This document shows, one piece after another, positions 9,630-19,892 of a stretch of 64,000 nucleotides of DNA. Under the pieces are notes generated by a model that saw only the letters and a program-made list of their open reading frames with translations, searched no databases and had not been told where the DNA came from. Made by a program: the position numbers and the translations under genes. Origin of the DNA: Nostoc sp. B(2019) (lineage in GTDB: Bacteria > Cyanobacteriota > Cyanobacteriia > Cyanobacteriales > Nostocaceae); NCBI RefSeq assembly GCF_010091925.1, contig NZ_WVID01000002.1, positions 52,988-116,987 on the forward strand, written 5' to 3'. Numbering within the stretch: position 1 is the first letter of the stretch; the number at the start of each line of letters is the position of its first letter.

Positions 9630-9708
9630 TACAACTGAACTCTAGCCGAGTCATTAATAGGGAACACACTAATTGCCGACAGCCTCCGTAAGGAACTGTC
9701 GGCTTTTT
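9630..9708 (+). ncRNA. Candidate small RNA ending in a strong terminator
   Basis: A strong intrinsic terminator on the plus strand (9675-9708) has no plus-strand gene upstream of it: purL and apcD, on either side, are both on the minus strand. A CATAAT -10-like box at 9620-9625 would start a transcript near 9630, giving about 80 nt. The unpaired AGGGAACACA stretch (about 9659-9668) ahead of the terminator recalls the layout of the cyanobacterial Yfr2/Cyano-1 RNAs, but I cannot confirm membership. The RNA is inferred; the terminator is seen. Confidence 0.45.
9675..9708 (+). terminator. Intrinsic terminator
   Basis: GCCGACAG (9675-9682) pairs perfectly with CTGTCGGC (9696-9703), followed directly by TTTTT. 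This is a textbook rho-independent terminator on the plus strand. Confidence 0.85.
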
Positions 9709-9955
9709 GTCATTGGTCATTTGTCCCCGAAGTTCTGATTGATATGCGAGTAGAACTCACAGAACAAAGGATGATAGACAATTTCATAAAATTTCCCCAC
9801 AACTGGTTGGTAACTTGACAGAGATTTGCCACAGCCACTACCAAGTGTGGGGAAGGTATGATCAAATTAGGAATTTTATGCGTATCGAGCGCTAATGTTT
9901 TGCACTCAATCTAGTAGATTGCAAGTCCACTTATAGAAACAGCACACACTTTGGA

Positions 9956-10441
9956 TTAAGACATCGCTTGAATGATGTAATCAAAGTAGGGTGATGCTTC
10001 GATCGCATCTTCCGCACTTAGTAAGCCAAGGGAGGCTTTTTTCAGTGAATTGATGGCTTCTACCATTCCTGGTACGGGAACACCCAGTGAGTTATACATT
10101 TCCCGCACGCCAATTAAACCGATTTTTTCAATTGGCTCTTTGTCGCCGGCAAGCACGCCATAGGTAATCAGGCGCAAGTACCAGCCAAAGTCACGGATAC
10201 ATAGAGAACGCTGACGTTCTCCATAAGCATTACCACCGGGTGAAATAAAGTCGGGACGCTTCTGCCAAAGCTGTTTGGTTGCTTCTTGAACAATCTTTTT
10301 TTCATTTTCAGCTAAGGTAGCAGCAATCCGCGTCCGTTGTATGCCGGTTTGCAAAAATTCTTCGATACTCTTGAGTTCGCCACTGCTGGGATAGCGCAGT
10401 TCGTCGTCGGCTTTGAGAATAACTTGGCTAATTACAGTCAT
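9956..10441 (-). CDS. apcD: Allophycocyanin alpha-B chain
   Basis: Terminal-emitter phycobiliprotein of the phycobilisome core, which passes excitation energy toward the photosystems, mainly PSI. The 161-residue globin-like chain starting [18 protein letters not shown] matches ApcD. The phycocyanobilin-attaching cysteine is in [18 protein letters not shown] at about residue 81. I chose the internal ATG at 10441 rather than one 15 nt upstream, because ApcD begins MTVI. It is a single gene, not linked to apcA/apcB, as expected for apcD. Identification is secure. Confidence 0.95.
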   Translation of the reverse strand: MTVISQVILKADDELRYPSSGELKSIEEFLQTGIQRTRIAATLAENEKKIVQEATKQLWQKRPDFISPGGNAYGERQRSLCIRDFGWYLRLITYGVLAGDKEPIEKIGLIGVREMYNSLGVPVPGMVEAINSLKKASLGLLSAEDAIEASPYFDYIIQAMS

Positions 10442-10570
10442 GATTATTGCAATCACGCAAATAAATATTATTTGCTAGTTTAACGAGTTGTAGGTACACA
10501 AGTGAAGAGAGATGGGGGAGATGAGGAGCAGGGGAGCAGGGGGGAGAAATAACTAATGGCTCTGTCCCTG

Positions 10571-10609
10571 TCTCTTGACAAATGACAAATGACTAATGAC
10601 CAATGGCTA
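10571..10609. repeat. Heptamer repeat (ATGACAA/ATGACTA) abutting rlmD
   Basis: Tandem degenerate heptamers (GACAAATGACAAATGACTAATGAC) run straight into the rlmD start codon. They create spurious in-frame ATGs, including one at 10589. Related tracts occur at about 3147-3190, 18053-18080, 39136-39240, 43520-43570 and 61210-61262. Confidence 0.8.
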
Positions 10610-12016
10610 ATGACTAAAATAATTTGGCAACAGGGTGAATTAATTGAAGTTACGATCGCCGACTTGAATGATACAGGCGATGGGGTAGGACGTTTTGATG
10701 AACGCGTAGTATTTGTCCCGGATACTGTACCAGGCGATCGCGTGGTTGTCCGCTTGATACATGTCAAACCTAAATACGCTCATGGCAAGCTCCAGCAGCT
10801 ATTGCAACCATCCCCCCACCGGATTCGACCTAGCTGCATTGTGGCTGATAAGTGCGGTGGTTGCCAGTGGCAACACATTAATTATGATTACCAGCTAGCA
10901 GCCAAACGCAATCAAGTTATCCAAGCTTTGGAACGCATTGGCGGTTTTGTTCAACCACCAGTAGATCCGGTACTCGCGGCTCCTTCTGCTTTAGGCTACC
11001 GCAACAAGGCTACCTATCCTCTAAGCAGATCGGCTACAGGACAAGTCCAAGCTGGTTATTACCAAAAAGGTAGCCACCAATTAATTAATCTAAATCAATG
11101 TCCAGTTCAAGACACGCGATTAAATCCCTTGCTGGCCGAAGTTAAACAGGACATTCAAAAGCAGGGTTGGCAAATTTACGATGAACAGCGTCATCAAGGG
11201 CAAATTCGCCATCTCGGTTTACGCATTGGACGGCGCACAGGGGAAATATTGCTGACTTTGGTGGTGAAGGACTGGAATCTACCAGGAATTGAAAACCAAG
11301 CCAACGAATGGTTGAAGCGCTATCCCCAGTTAGTGGGTGTGTCTCTGAATCAAAATCGCGATCGCACAAATGTGATCTTTGGAAATGAAACCCGTTGTAT
11401 TGCTGGAGTTCCCTATCTGCGAGAAAAGTTTGCTGGATTGGAATTTCAAGTCCGTCCAGATACATTTTTTCAAGTTTATACAGAAACAGCAGAGGCATTA
11501 TTAGAAGTAATTCAGTCAGAATTGAATCTTCAAGGGCATGAGGTGCTAGTTGATGCTTATTGTGGCATTGGAACTTTAACTTTACCTCTTGCGAAGCAAG
11601 TACACCAAGCTACGGGGTTAGAAGTGCAACCAGCAGCGGTGGAACAAGCTATTTTGAATGCTCAGCATAACAAAATTAATAATGTGGCATTCCAAGTCGG
11701 GGCAGTAGAAAAATTGCTCCCAAGAATGGGCACAATACCAGAAGTAGTTCTACTTGATCCGCCACGTAAGGGATGCGATCGCGCTGTCATCGATACTTTA
11801 CTGCAAACTAAACCATCTCGAATCGTTTACATTAGCTGTAAAGTAGCTACCCTCGCCCGTGATCTCAAACTACTCTGTCAAAACGGGCAGTATGAGATCA
11901 CACGGGTGCAACCTGCTGATTTTTTCCCCCAAACGGCTCATGTGGAAGCTGCCGCCTTTCTTGTGCTATCACATTTGGATAAGGGTGCTGAGTCCTTCAC
12001 AAAAACTCAAATTTGA
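10610..12016 (+). CDS. rlmD: 23S rRNA (uracil-5-)-methyltransferase RlmD/RumA
   Basis: SAM-dependent methylation of a 23S rRNA uridine (U1939 in E. coli), in the cytosol. An N-terminal TRAM RNA-binding domain (about 5-65) is followed by the 4Fe-4S cysteines in SCIVADKCGGCQW (about 82-94), then a Rossmann methyltransferase with VDAYCGIGTLTLPLA and the LLDPPRKG motif. The catalytic nucleophile is the Cys in VYISCKVATLARDL. About 468 residues is normal. The ATG at 10610 was chosen because the seven residues before it are encoded by the heptamer repeat. The family also includes tRNA (U54) TrmA-like enzymes in some bacteria, so the exact site is inferred. Confidence 0.88.
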   Translation: MTKIIWQQGELIEVTIADLNDTGDGVGRFDERVVFVPDTVPGDRVVVRLIHVKPKYAHGKLQQLLQPSPHRIRPSCIVADKCGGCQWQHINYDYQLAAKRNQVIQALERIGGFVQPPVDPVLAAPSALGYRNKATYPLSRSATGQVQAGYYQKGSHQLINLNQCPVQDTRLNPLLAEVKQDIQKQGWQIYDEQRHQGQIRHLGLRIGRRTGEILLTLVVKDWNLPGIENQANEWLKRYPQLVGVSLNQNRDRTNVIFGNETRCIAGVPYLREKFAGLEFQVRPDTFFQVYTETAEALLEVIQSELNLQGHEVLVDAYCGIGTLTLPLAKQVHQATGLEVQPAAVEQAILNAQHNKINNVAFQVGAVEKLLPRMGTIPEVVLLDPPRKGCDRAVIDTLLQTKPSRIVYISCKVATLARDLKLLCQNGQYEITRVQPADFFPQTAHVEAAAFLVLSHLDKGAESFTKTQI

Positions 12017-12405
12017 AATTTGTAGTCTAGTGCATACTAAAAATGCTAAAATCGAATTAAGCTAAAAATAAATTTCATTTTGTTTAAAGAAATTAAAGTT
12101 GCATAGGCTCTTAAAAACATGAAATGGGTTGTCTAAATTACAGATCGGCAAATAGCAGAGTATAACAATACTCATTCAAGTTTTCAGCAGCTTTTAAGTT
12201 GCTAAATCTCTTATCAGGTTCATCATCCCAGCCGCTATATATTCAAGCAATCCTAACTTATTCATTGAGTCAATGCTCCCTAGCATTTTCAAAATTTAGT
12301 TTTAAAGACGCAAGTTTGAAGGCAGCATGACCACCTCAACTTTTATCAGGGTGCCTGTTAAAGCAAACTGATGTCTAGCTAACTGAAAGCTATGGGGTTT
12401 CTCTT
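12017..12405. other. Intergenic, no gene seen
   Basis: An AT-rich stretch between rlmD and the anti-sigma-like gene. Only very short frames occur (for example 14 codons at about 12327). It likely contains the promoter of the next gene; no defined regulatory motif was recognised. Confidence 0.5.
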
Positions 12406-12858
12406 GTGATTACCATTTCACTTCGTCCCGTTGGACGTTACTGGGGCACAATTAGTTTCGCCTCTACTCTCTATCTTTGTCCGATATTAGATTTATTGTT
12501 GGCAGAGATTCCAGCAAAACTTCAAGCAGAACTGCGCCTAGGGCTTCAAGAAGCCTTAGTAAATGCAGCGAAACATGGCAATAATCTTGATCCTAGTAAA
12601 AGAGTTGTAGTCCGTTTTTCTTTAATAGATAATCAATATTGGTGGATAATATCAGACCAGGGTAGTGGCTTTTGTCCTTCATCTGCTAATGATGACGACG
12701 AACTAACAGATTATCTGCCACCAGATGAGGCAGAAAGTGGTCGTGGTTTATGTCTTCTGCATCAAATTTTTGATCAGGTAGAGTGGAACCGCAAAGGCAC
12801 AGAATTAAGACTTTGTAAACAAATGGAAAATCGCCCCCGGCTATCTCTGCGGCGATAA
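12406..12858 (+). CDS. Anti-sigma-factor-type ATPase/kinase (RsbW-like)
   Basis: A 150-residue single-domain GHKL ATPase of the RsbW/SpoIIAB family, which bind sigma factors or phosphorylate anti-anti-sigma (STAS) proteins. The N-box is EALVNAAKHGN (about 49-59), the G1 box ISDQGSGF (about 83-90) and the G2 region ESGRGLCLLHQIFD (about 111-124). Translation starts at GTG 12406; no ATG is available at the right place. No STAS or PP2C phosphatase partner gene is adjacent, so the pathway is open. The family call is secure; the target is unknown. Confidence 0.85.
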   Translation: MITISLRPVGRYWGTISFASTLYLCPILDLLLAEIPAKLQAELRLGLQEALVNAAKHGNNLDPSKRVVVRFSLIDNQYWWIISDQGSGFCPSSANDDDELTDYLPPDEAESGRGLCLLHQIFDQVEWNRKGTELRLCKQMENRPRLSLRR

Positions 12859-12887
12859 TCAGAGGAGTGGGGGAGTTAATCGAAAGC

Positions 12888-13184
12888 CTATTCTTGTGCC
12901 CCTTTTTTATGTTCGCCGTGGCTTGGACAGGGTGGGGCAGAAATAGAACGATCTAACCAACCAACTGCTTGTTCTAATCTTGCAATGGCTTCTTGTGGCT
13001 GATTTTTGAGGAGATAGACGACCGCTGCTGCTATTTGTTCATTGGCGCGAGAATTGCGGTTAGACTTGAGGCGATGCCAATCGTCAGGGGAAATGCTTAG
13101 CCTTTCCATGAGGGTCTGGGCTAGTTCCAGAGTACTAAATTCATTCAGTTGACTGGTTTTAGGCAGCTGGGTAGATTGAGACAT
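12888..13184 (-). CDS. Small conserved cyanobacterial protein (DUF6439-like)
   Basis: A 98-residue soluble helical protein (MSQSTQLPKTS start) that I associate with a small family restricted to cyanobacteria (DUF6439). It has a central SPDDWHRLKSNRNSRANEQ segment and an amphipathic helix rich in Gln/Glu. I took the ATG at 13184; an ATG four codons upstream is possible. It lies convergent with the RsbW-like gene and divergent from the coiled-coil gene at 13229. No function known; the family name is from memory and moderately certain. Confidence 0.65.
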   Translation of the reverse strand: MSQSTQLPKTSQLNEFSTLELAQTLMERLSISPDDWHRLKSNRNSRANEQIAAAVVYLLKNQPQEAIARLEQAVGWLDRSISAPPCPSHGEHKKGAQE

Positions 13185-13228
13185 AACTATTGGCAAATTT
13201 GCATTTACTTCTACTGTACTACTTGTAA

Positions 13229-13591
13229 ATGAAGCCGCCTAAAAAATCACAGCCGCCAGCGGAAAATCTCGAACCAGATTTTGAACAAGAACTAGGGGAA
13301 ATAGAGCGATCGCTCCTATCCTTAAAAGAACGCTACAATCAAGTGCAACGCGATCGCCTTACAAAGGCAGAATGGCAACAACGCCTCAACAAACTAAATC
13401 ATAATAAGCACCAGACTCCAGAAATCAAAGCGGAGTTACGGCAGATAAAACAGCAGTTAGAAATGCTAGAAGTAAACTTAGAAAGCCAGTTATTTTCTTG
13501 GGTTAGCCTCAAGAAACCTTTCTGGCAAGCCGTCCGCTTTGGTGGAATGGGCGTTATTATAGGCTGGATATTGAAATCCTGTGCTGGGTAA
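13229..13591 (+). CDS. Coiled-coil protein with C-terminal membrane anchor
   Basis: A 120-residue protein of unknown function. Residues about 20-85 are charged, heptad-like helix ([18 protein letters not shown] and [18 protein letters not shown] sequence), predicted coiled coil. A hydrophobic stretch at about 102-116 ([15 protein letters not shown]) looks like a tail anchor. It ends 2 nt before asnS on the same strand, so the two are probably cotranscribed. I recognise no named family, but the tight spacing and clean frame support a real gene. Confidence 0.65.
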   Translation: MKPPKKSQPPAENLEPDFEQELGEIERSLLSLKERYNQVQRDRLTKAEWQQRLNKLNHNKHQTPEIKAELRQIKQQLEMLEVNLESQLFSWVSLKKPFWQAVRFGGMGVIIGWILKSCAG

Positions 13592-13593
13592 AT

Positions 13594-14985
13594 ATGGTAA
13601 ATCGACGGATTGCAGAAATATTGCGAAGTGGTCAACCTGATGAGTCTCTCGTAGTTCAAGGCTGGGTAAGAACAAAACGCGAGTCAAAAGGTTTTGCTTT
13701 TATTGAAGTCAATGACGGCTCATCGCTAGCTAATTTGCAAGTCGTAATTAATCAGGATTTGCCAGACTACGAAGCTATCTTAAAACAGTTGAATACGGGT
13801 GCTGCTGTCGAGGTGACAGGGGTACTGGTAGCTTCTCTTGGTAAAGGACAGCGAATTGAGTTGAAAGCAGAGACAGTCAAAGTCTATGGCGAAGCTGATC
13901 CTGATACATATCCTCTGCAAAAGAAACGCCATTCCTTTGAGTTTTTGCGAACCATTGGACATTTGCGATCGCGGACTAATTCCTTTGGTGCAGTTTTCCG
14001 CGTCCGAAATGCTTGTTCTACAGCCATCCACCAATTTTTCCAAGAAAGAGGCTTTTTGTGGGTACACACCCCGATTATCACTGCTAGCGATTGTGAAGGC
14101 GCAGGTGAACTATTTAGCGTTACCAGTTTGGATTTAAAAAATCTTCCCCGCACAGAAAACCAAGCAGTAGATTACACACAAGACTTTTTTGCTAAACCTA
14201 CATATTTAACGGTTAGCGGACAGTTAGAAGCGGAAGTTATGGCAATGGCGTTTAGTAACGTCTACACCTTTGGCCCTACCTTCCGTGCAGAGAATTCTAA
14301 CACCTCCCGCCACTTAGCAGAATTTTGGATGGTTGAGCCAGAAATGGCTTTTTGTGACTTGAAAGGCGATATGGACTTAGCTGAGGCGTTTCTCAAACAC
14401 ATTTTTAAATATGTGTTGGAAACTTGCCCAGAAGACATGGAATTTTTCAATCAGCGCATTGATAATACTGTGTTAGCAACGGCTGAAAATATTATTAATA
14501 ATCAATTTGAACGTTTGACTTATACAGAGGCGATCGCACTTTTAGAAAAAGCTGATGTCAAGTTTGAATATCCTGTCAGTTGGGGCTTAGATTTACAATC
14601 AGAACACGAACGCTACCTGGCTGAGCAATTATTTAAAAAGCCTGCGATCGTCACAGATTACCCAGCGCAAATCAAAGCCTTTTATATGCGCTTGAACGAC
14701 GATGAAAAAACTGTCCGCGCAATGGATATTCTCGCACCCAAAATTGGCGAAATTGTTGGCGGTTCTCAGCGAGAAGAACGCTTAGAAGTTCTAGAACGCC
14801 GCGTATTAGCGCAAGGGTTAAACCCAGAAGATTTGTGGTGGTATCTTGATTTGCGGCGTTATGGTACTGTTCCCCATGCTGGTTTTGGACTAGGTTTTGA
14901 ACGACTCGTGCAATTTATGACTGGTATGGGAAATATCCGCGATGTAATTCCCTTCCCGCGTACACCGCAAAGTGCTGAGTTTTAG
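13594..14985 (+). CDS. asnS: Asparaginyl-tRNA synthetase
   Basis: Class IIb aminoacyl-tRNA synthetase that charges tRNA-Asn, cytosolic. It has an N-terminal OB-fold anticodon-binding domain (about 1-110) and a catalytic core with motif 2 [22 protein letters not shown] and motif 3 [12 protein letters not shown]. 463 residues is the usual length. It is Asn- rather than Asp-specific by overall similarity (SVTSLDL, DYTQDFF). It lies 2 nt downstream of the coiled-coil gene and is followed by an intrinsic terminator. Identification is secure. Confidence 0.96.
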   Translation: MVNRRIAEILRSGQPDESLVVQGWVRTKRESKGFAFIEVNDGSSLANLQVVINQDLPDYEAILKQLNTGAAVEVTGVLVASLGKGQRIELKAETVKVYGEADPDTYPLQKKRHSFEFLRTIGHLRSRTNSFGAVFRVRNACSTAIHQFFQERGFLWVHTPIITASDCEGAGELFSVTSLDLKNLPRTENQAVDYTQDFFAKPTYLTVSGQLEAEVMAMAFSNVYTFGPTFRAENSNTSRHLAEFWMVEPEMAFCDLKGDMDLAEAFLKHIFKYVLETCPEDMEFFNQRIDNTVLATAENIINNQFERLTYTEAIALLEKADVKFEYPVSWGLDLQSEHERYLAEQLFKKPAIVTDYPAQIKAFYMRLNDDEKTVRAMDILAPKIGEIVGGSQREERLEVLERRVLAQGLNPEDLWWYLDLRRYGTVPHAGFGLGFERLVQFMTGMGNIRDVIPFPRTPQSAEF

Positions 14986-14998
14986 TTTACATTTCAAC

Positions 14999-15029
14999 AC
15001 CTGGCAATTGGAAATAGCCAGGTCTTTTC
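14999..15029 (+). terminator. Intrinsic terminator of asnS
   Basis: ACCTGGC (14999-15005) pairs with GCCAGGT (15017-15023), followed by CTTTTCTT. It lies 14 nt after the asnS stop on the plus strand. Confidence 0.75.
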
Positions 15030-15098
15030 TTATTGGTGTTAACAACAAAGCTGAACTAATTACCACCAAAGTGATTAAGCTTTTAACTGTGAATTTTA

Positions 15099-15270
15099 TC
15101 ATTGATTTCTCTGTTTTATTATATGTTCTAATTCATCGGGAGTTTTAGGGATGGGATATATAGATTCCCAAGGATTAGGGACGTTAAACCCATCATCATT
15201 TGTATTTACTACATTTTTTGGTCGTTTTGTTGGAACTTGTTGTTTAGTTTGCAAATAGAATTTAGCAGTT
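15099..15270 (-). pseudogene. Possible gene remnant, C-terminal fragment
   Basis: The minus strand is open from 15329 down to a TGA at 15099-15101 with no usable start codon. Below a hairpin it reads protein-like text: KQQVPTKRPKNVV, then DDGFNVPNPWESIYPIPKTP, then DELEHIIKQRNQ at the end. This looks like the tail of a degraded gene, though I cannot name the family and chance coding is possible. The rest of the interval 15030-15540 holds no other candidate. Confidence 0.25.
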
Positions 15271-15284
15271 ACTAAATTGCATAC

Positions 15285-15319
15285 ACAAAAAATTAGGGGT
15301 ACAACAACTGTTGTACCCC
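15285..15319 (-). terminator. Perfect 11-bp hairpin with T-rich tail
   Basis: GGGGTACAACA (15296-15306) and TGTTGTACCCC (15309-15319) are exact inverted copies around a 2-nt loop. On the minus strand it is followed by TAATTTTTTGTG, as in an intrinsic terminator. No minus-strand gene lies just upstream, so either a small transcript ends here or it is a mobile palindrome. Confidence 0.5.
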
Positions 15320-15540
15320 CACAAATTGGCTATATTCAATTTGATAGAAAACCACTATAAAATAAAAATCAACTTAATGATTACCTGATTATGAACAATT
15401 TTTCACATTTACTACATCTATATTTATAGTTTGCAAAGACAAATGCTTTTTTACTTGCCTGCGTGGGCTGACTAACGCTACTGTTAAAAGAAATTATGCA
15501 AAGCCAAACCTAAATCAAAAAAGTTGAATAGGAAGCTAAA

Positions 15541-15849
15541 ATGGCAACTCCCAGTAAACAGGTGAAATCTACTACTGATATTGGAGATAATAGACGCACC
15601 GAAACTCGTATCCAGGTTCGCATTCCTAAAGACTTGCATGAGGAACCAGTCATCTCACGACTGGTTTCTCACTATGGTGTCACAGTCATGATTGCGGCTG
15701 CTCAGGTAAGTACAAATGCGCTAGAGTATAGCTGTTTCGATCTGCAACTACGAGGAACGACTTCGCAAATTGAAAGCGCCTTAACCTACCTAGATGAACT
15801 TGATTTAGAAATTTTGCACCAATCCACCCCTGAAGAAGATGGGTGGTAA
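15541..15849 (+). CDS. NIL domain protein
   Basis: A 102-residue soluble protein whose C-terminal 75 residues match the NIL domain (ferredoxin-like fold, first seen in MetN-type ABC ATPases and in some ferredoxins). Features are RIQVRIPKDLHEEPVISRL, the turn HYGVTVMIAAAQV and a terminal LDLEILHQ strand. Free-standing NIL proteins are common in cyanobacteria and are presumed to bind small molecules or act as regulatory partners; the ligand here is unknown. AGGAAG lies a few bases before the ATG. It converges with the response regulator gene across a hairpin. Confidence 0.85.
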   Translation: MATPSKQVKSTTDIGDNRRTETRIQVRIPKDLHEEPVISRLVSHYGVTVMIAAAQVSTNALEYSCFDLQLRGTTSQIESALTYLDELDLEILHQSTPEEDGW

Positions 15850-15876
15850 ATTGAGTGTTGAACCAGCGAAGTTCAG

Positions 15877-15950
15877 AGTCTCTTTCAGAGACGCTGCGCG
15901 AACGGCGGTTTGCCTTTGGCGTTTCCGTAGGGTAGCCGCCGCTCCGACTT
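15877..15950. repeat. GC-rich palindromic repeat
   Basis: An interspersed repeat with AGAGACGCTGCGCGAACGGC and GTTTCCGTAGGGTAGCCGCC words, similar in style to the elements at 3.2, 4.4 and 4.9 kb. It contains no gene. Confidence 0.6.
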
Positions 15951-15954
15951 ATCC

Positions 15955-16001
15955 CTGAGTAATGAGTGGTGAGTAAAAAGTACTCACCACTCGGCACTCA
16001 G
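15955..16001. terminator. Bidirectional hairpin between convergent genes
   Basis: GAGTGGTGAGTA (15964-15975) and TACTCACCACTC (15981-15992) are perfect 12-bp inverted copies, nested within CTGAGT (15955-15960) and ACTCAG (15996-16001). It sits between two convergent genes and could end both transcripts, though it lacks U-runs. Confidence 0.6.
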
Positions 16002-16016
16002 GACTTAGCACTTTAT

Positions 16017-16697
16017 TTAAGCCATTTGATTTTCAATCGCCCACCGCGCTAGTTCAGTGCGGTTATGCAGATTGGTTTTGCCCAACATGTTGGACACATG
16101 GCTTTCAACCGTTCGCTGACTAACATTTAATTCTTCAGCAATTTCACGGTTAGCTAAACCCCTAGCTACAAACTGCACTACTTTCAGTTCTGTTGGGGTT
16201 AATTGCACATCGAAGGGAACCTGGATGCGGGAACCGTTTTCTCCTCCTTTTGCTTGGTGTTCTTTCCAACGGATAGTTTGTTTGAGCGAGGATTCTACTT
16301 GCGCTACGAGTTCTTCTGGCTCAAAGGGCTTGACCATGTATACATCAGCACCTTTATTCAAACCTTTAACTCGATCCGCGCTTTGTCCCTTAGCTGAAAG
16401 GAAAAGAACGGGAATCCAGCTAGTTCGTTCATTTTGCCGGACTTGTTCCACAAAAGTATATCCGTCCATTTCCGGCATCATCACGTCGCAGATGATCATG
16501 TCTGGAACATCGTGCTCTAAAATTTCCAGAGCTTCTCGTCCATTTTCGGCGGTGATGACTTCATATCCCCGGAATTCCAAGTAATCCTTCACCAGCAAGA
16601 TGAGGTTAGGGTCATCATCAATCAATAGAAGTCGTTTGTGATCTTTCATGCTGGGCTCTTTCATAGCAGTGGCACTTGTCGCGCTTCGGTCCATCAA
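16017..16697 (-). CDS. NarL/LuxR-type response regulator, Ycf29/Rre1-like
   Basis: DNA-binding response regulator. The receiver domain (about 20-140) carries the acidic pair in LLIDDDPN, the phosphoacceptor Asp in MIICDVMMPEMDGY and the switch Lys in YMVKPFEPEE. The C-terminal LuxR helix-turn-helix is LTPTELKVVQFVARGLANREIAEELNVSQ (given in part). The long-named cyanobacterial and plastid Ycf29 group, including the stress regulator Rre1, has this architecture and length, and I assign it there with moderate confidence. No kinase is adjacent. An alternative start at 16649 would remove a 16-residue Ser/Ala-rich tail. Confidence 0.8.
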   Translation of the reverse strand: MMDRSATSATAMKEPSMKDHKRLLLIDDDPNLILLVKDYLEFRGYEVITAENGREALEILEHDVPDMIICDVMMPEMDGYTFVEQVRQNERTSWIPVLFLSAKGQSADRVKGLNKGADVYMVKPFEPEELVAQVESSLKQTIRWKEHQAKGGENGSRIQVPFDVQLTPTELKVVQFVARGLANREIAEELNVSQRTVESHVSNMLGKTNLHNRTELARWAIENQMA

Positions 16698-17018
16698 TGT
16701 CTTGAATAGTTATCCTCTATGGTGGATTATTTGAGATGTTGTCTTTTTTCCCACTTAACTTGCCTTTGCTGCCTCGAAGTCTCAAAAGTGCTGAGCACTT
16801 TTGAGAGATTAGTAGCTCGATGGCAAAAGTCCAGCAAGGATACGTATAGCAGTAGTATCTATAATGCGCTATTATATATCGCTTTGAAAGTGGCGGGCTA
16901 AAAAACACCGATTAAATAATCTTTCTGATTCACAAGTAAGTATTGGCTTAAGATGACCCTACCTCAAAACCAACCCGCGCTTTCCTAAAGCTTACTGCCA
17001 TACAATATCCTTCGGATG
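16698..17018. other. Intergenic, no gene seen
   Basis: Spacer between two minus-strand genes, presumably with the response regulator promoter. A short inverted pair, TCTCAAAAGTGCT (about 16781-16793) with AGCACTTTTGAGA (about 16793-16805), forms a nearly loop-less palindrome. Confidence 0.5.
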
Positions 17019-17492
17019 TTAAGTCTTTACGAGATGTTCACAAGAAACCAGGGAAGTTTCTGGCAAAGGATGGGTTAAAAATGCATATTCTTCTACCACC
17101 CTATTGCCTATTAAGTGTTCTTGGATGATCCGCTCAATGACTTCCGGGTTTGCTTGGCGATACCAGACCCCATCCGGGTAAACCACCATTATCGGCCCAG
17201 AACAACAAACACGCAAGCAATTGGCCTTTGTTCTAAAGACGTAAATGGGACGACTATCTTGCGCTTCGTCGAGTTTTAGCTCTTTAAGTCGCGTTTTTAA
17301 GTATTCCCAAGACTCCAGACTAGCTTGTTTTGAGCAGCAGTTAGCAACTGTCTGGTCAGCACAAATAAAAATGTGTCGCTGAATTTTAGCCAGTCCTAGA
17401 GTTTCTACACAATTACTTAGGGCTTTATGTTCTAGAGACTTAGTAGTTTTGGGGATTGGATGGCTGGACTGGATCACTGGATTGTTACTCAT
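17019..17492 (-). CDS. (2Fe-2S) thioredoxin-like ferredoxin protein
   Basis: A 157-residue protein of the thioredoxin-like 2Fe-2S family (as in NuoE/HoxE C-terminal domains and Shethna-type ferredoxins). Cluster cysteines are seen in [14 protein letters not shown] and, about 45 residues on, in [19 protein letters not shown]. The C-terminal [19 protein letters not shown] is typical of stand-alone cyanobacterial members. It probably carries electrons or senses redox state; its partner is not visible. No Hox or Ndh genes are nearby. The start is the first ATG of the frame. Confidence 0.85.
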   Translation of the reverse strand: MSNNPVIQSSHPIPKTTKSLEHKALSNCVETLGLAKIQRHIFICADQTVANCCSKQASLESWEYLKTRLKELKLDEAQDSRPIYVFRTKANCLRVCCSGPIMVVYPDGVWYRQANPEVIERIIQEHLIGNRVVEEYAFLTHPLPETSLVSCEHLVKT

Positions 17493-17666
17493 CGAGCGGC
17501 TCCCTGATTACAGTTCTATAACAATTTCCCAGGTTTGCAAATAAAGTTGTCTACATAAAAATATTCGGAACCTACGCAAGGGAGCCTGAAAACCCAAAAT
17601 AATTAAGCATTTATACTTAAGTAGTCCTGCGCTCCTCTAGTTCGGGAACCCGTACTAAGGAAATTG

Positions 17667-17696
17667 TTGCCATTACACGCTGCTTTTCGGTAAATT
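17667..17696 (+). promoter_or_regulatory. Putative groESL promoter
   Basis: TTGCCA (17667-17672) and TAAATT (17691-17696) are separated by 18 nt, a plausible sigma70-type -35/-10 pair. The -10 box touches the CIRCE operator, so bound HrcA would block it. Inferred from sequence only. Confidence 0.5.
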
Positions 17697-17721
17697 AGCA
17701 CTCAGGAGTTGAGAGTGCTAA
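17695..17721 (+). promoter_or_regulatory. CIRCE operator (HrcA binding site)
   Basis: TTAGCACTC (17695-17703), a 9-nt spacer and GAGTGCTAA (17713-17721) match the CIRCE consensus exactly. It lies 19 nt upstream of the groES ATG. HrcA repression that is relieved by heat is established for CIRCE-bearing groE operons; hrcA itself is not in the window. Confidence 0.97.
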
Positions 17722-17740
17722 AACTCTGGAGAATATTAAT

Positions 17741-18052
17741 ATGGCAGCTGTATCTCTAAGCGTTTCTACAGTTAAACCTTTAAGCGATCGCGTTTTCGTG
17801 AAAGTGAGCGCCTCTGAAGAAAAGACCGCAGGTGGTTTGTATTTACCCGACACCGCTAAAGAAAAGCCCCAGGTAGGGGAAGTAGTCGCCCTTGGCCCTG
17901 GCAAGCGTAACGACGACGGTAGCCGTCAGGAATTGGAAATTAAGGTCGGCGATAAGGTGCTGTACTCTAAGTACGCCGGCACTGACATCAAGCTCGGCAC
18001 TGAAGAATATGTACTGCTTTCTGAAAAAGATATTTTAGCAGTCGTCATCTAA
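17741..18052 (+). CDS. groES: Co-chaperonin GroES
   Basis: Ten-kilodalton lid of the GroEL chaperonin, forming a heptameric ring that caps the folding chamber. 103 residues. The mobile loop [19 protein letters not shown] (about 28-46) and the conserved [14 protein letters not shown] segment are present. A GGAG ribosome site lies 9 nt before the ATG. It is the first gene of the groES-groEL operon and is preceded by a perfect CIRCE element. Identification is secure. Confidence 0.98.
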   Translation: MAAVSLSVSTVKPLSDRVFVKVSASEEKTAGGLYLPDTAKEKPQVGEVVALGPGKRNDDGSRQELEIKVGDKVLYSKYAGTDIKLGTEEYVLLSEKDILAVVI

Positions 18053-19829
<1,777 letters not shown>

Positions 19830-19854
19830 TATTCTGTAATCAGTCCCTTATATA

Positions 19855-19892
19855 AAAAAACAGCTGCTTCCTGGCGGAGGCGGCTGTTTTTT
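19855..19892 (+). terminator. Terminator of groESL
   Basis: AAAAAACAGC (from 19855) pairs with GCTGTTTTTT (to 19892), with an inner GCTGC/GCGGC stem and a U-rich 3' side. The A/T symmetry would allow termination in either direction. Confidence 0.85.

Noticed and set aside
9605..9700. Fragments resembling the glutamine riboswitch (GAAGTAGG at about 9612 and GTAAGGAAC at about 9688)
   Set aside because: The spacing and stems do not match that motif by eye, and no plus-strand gene follows for it to control.
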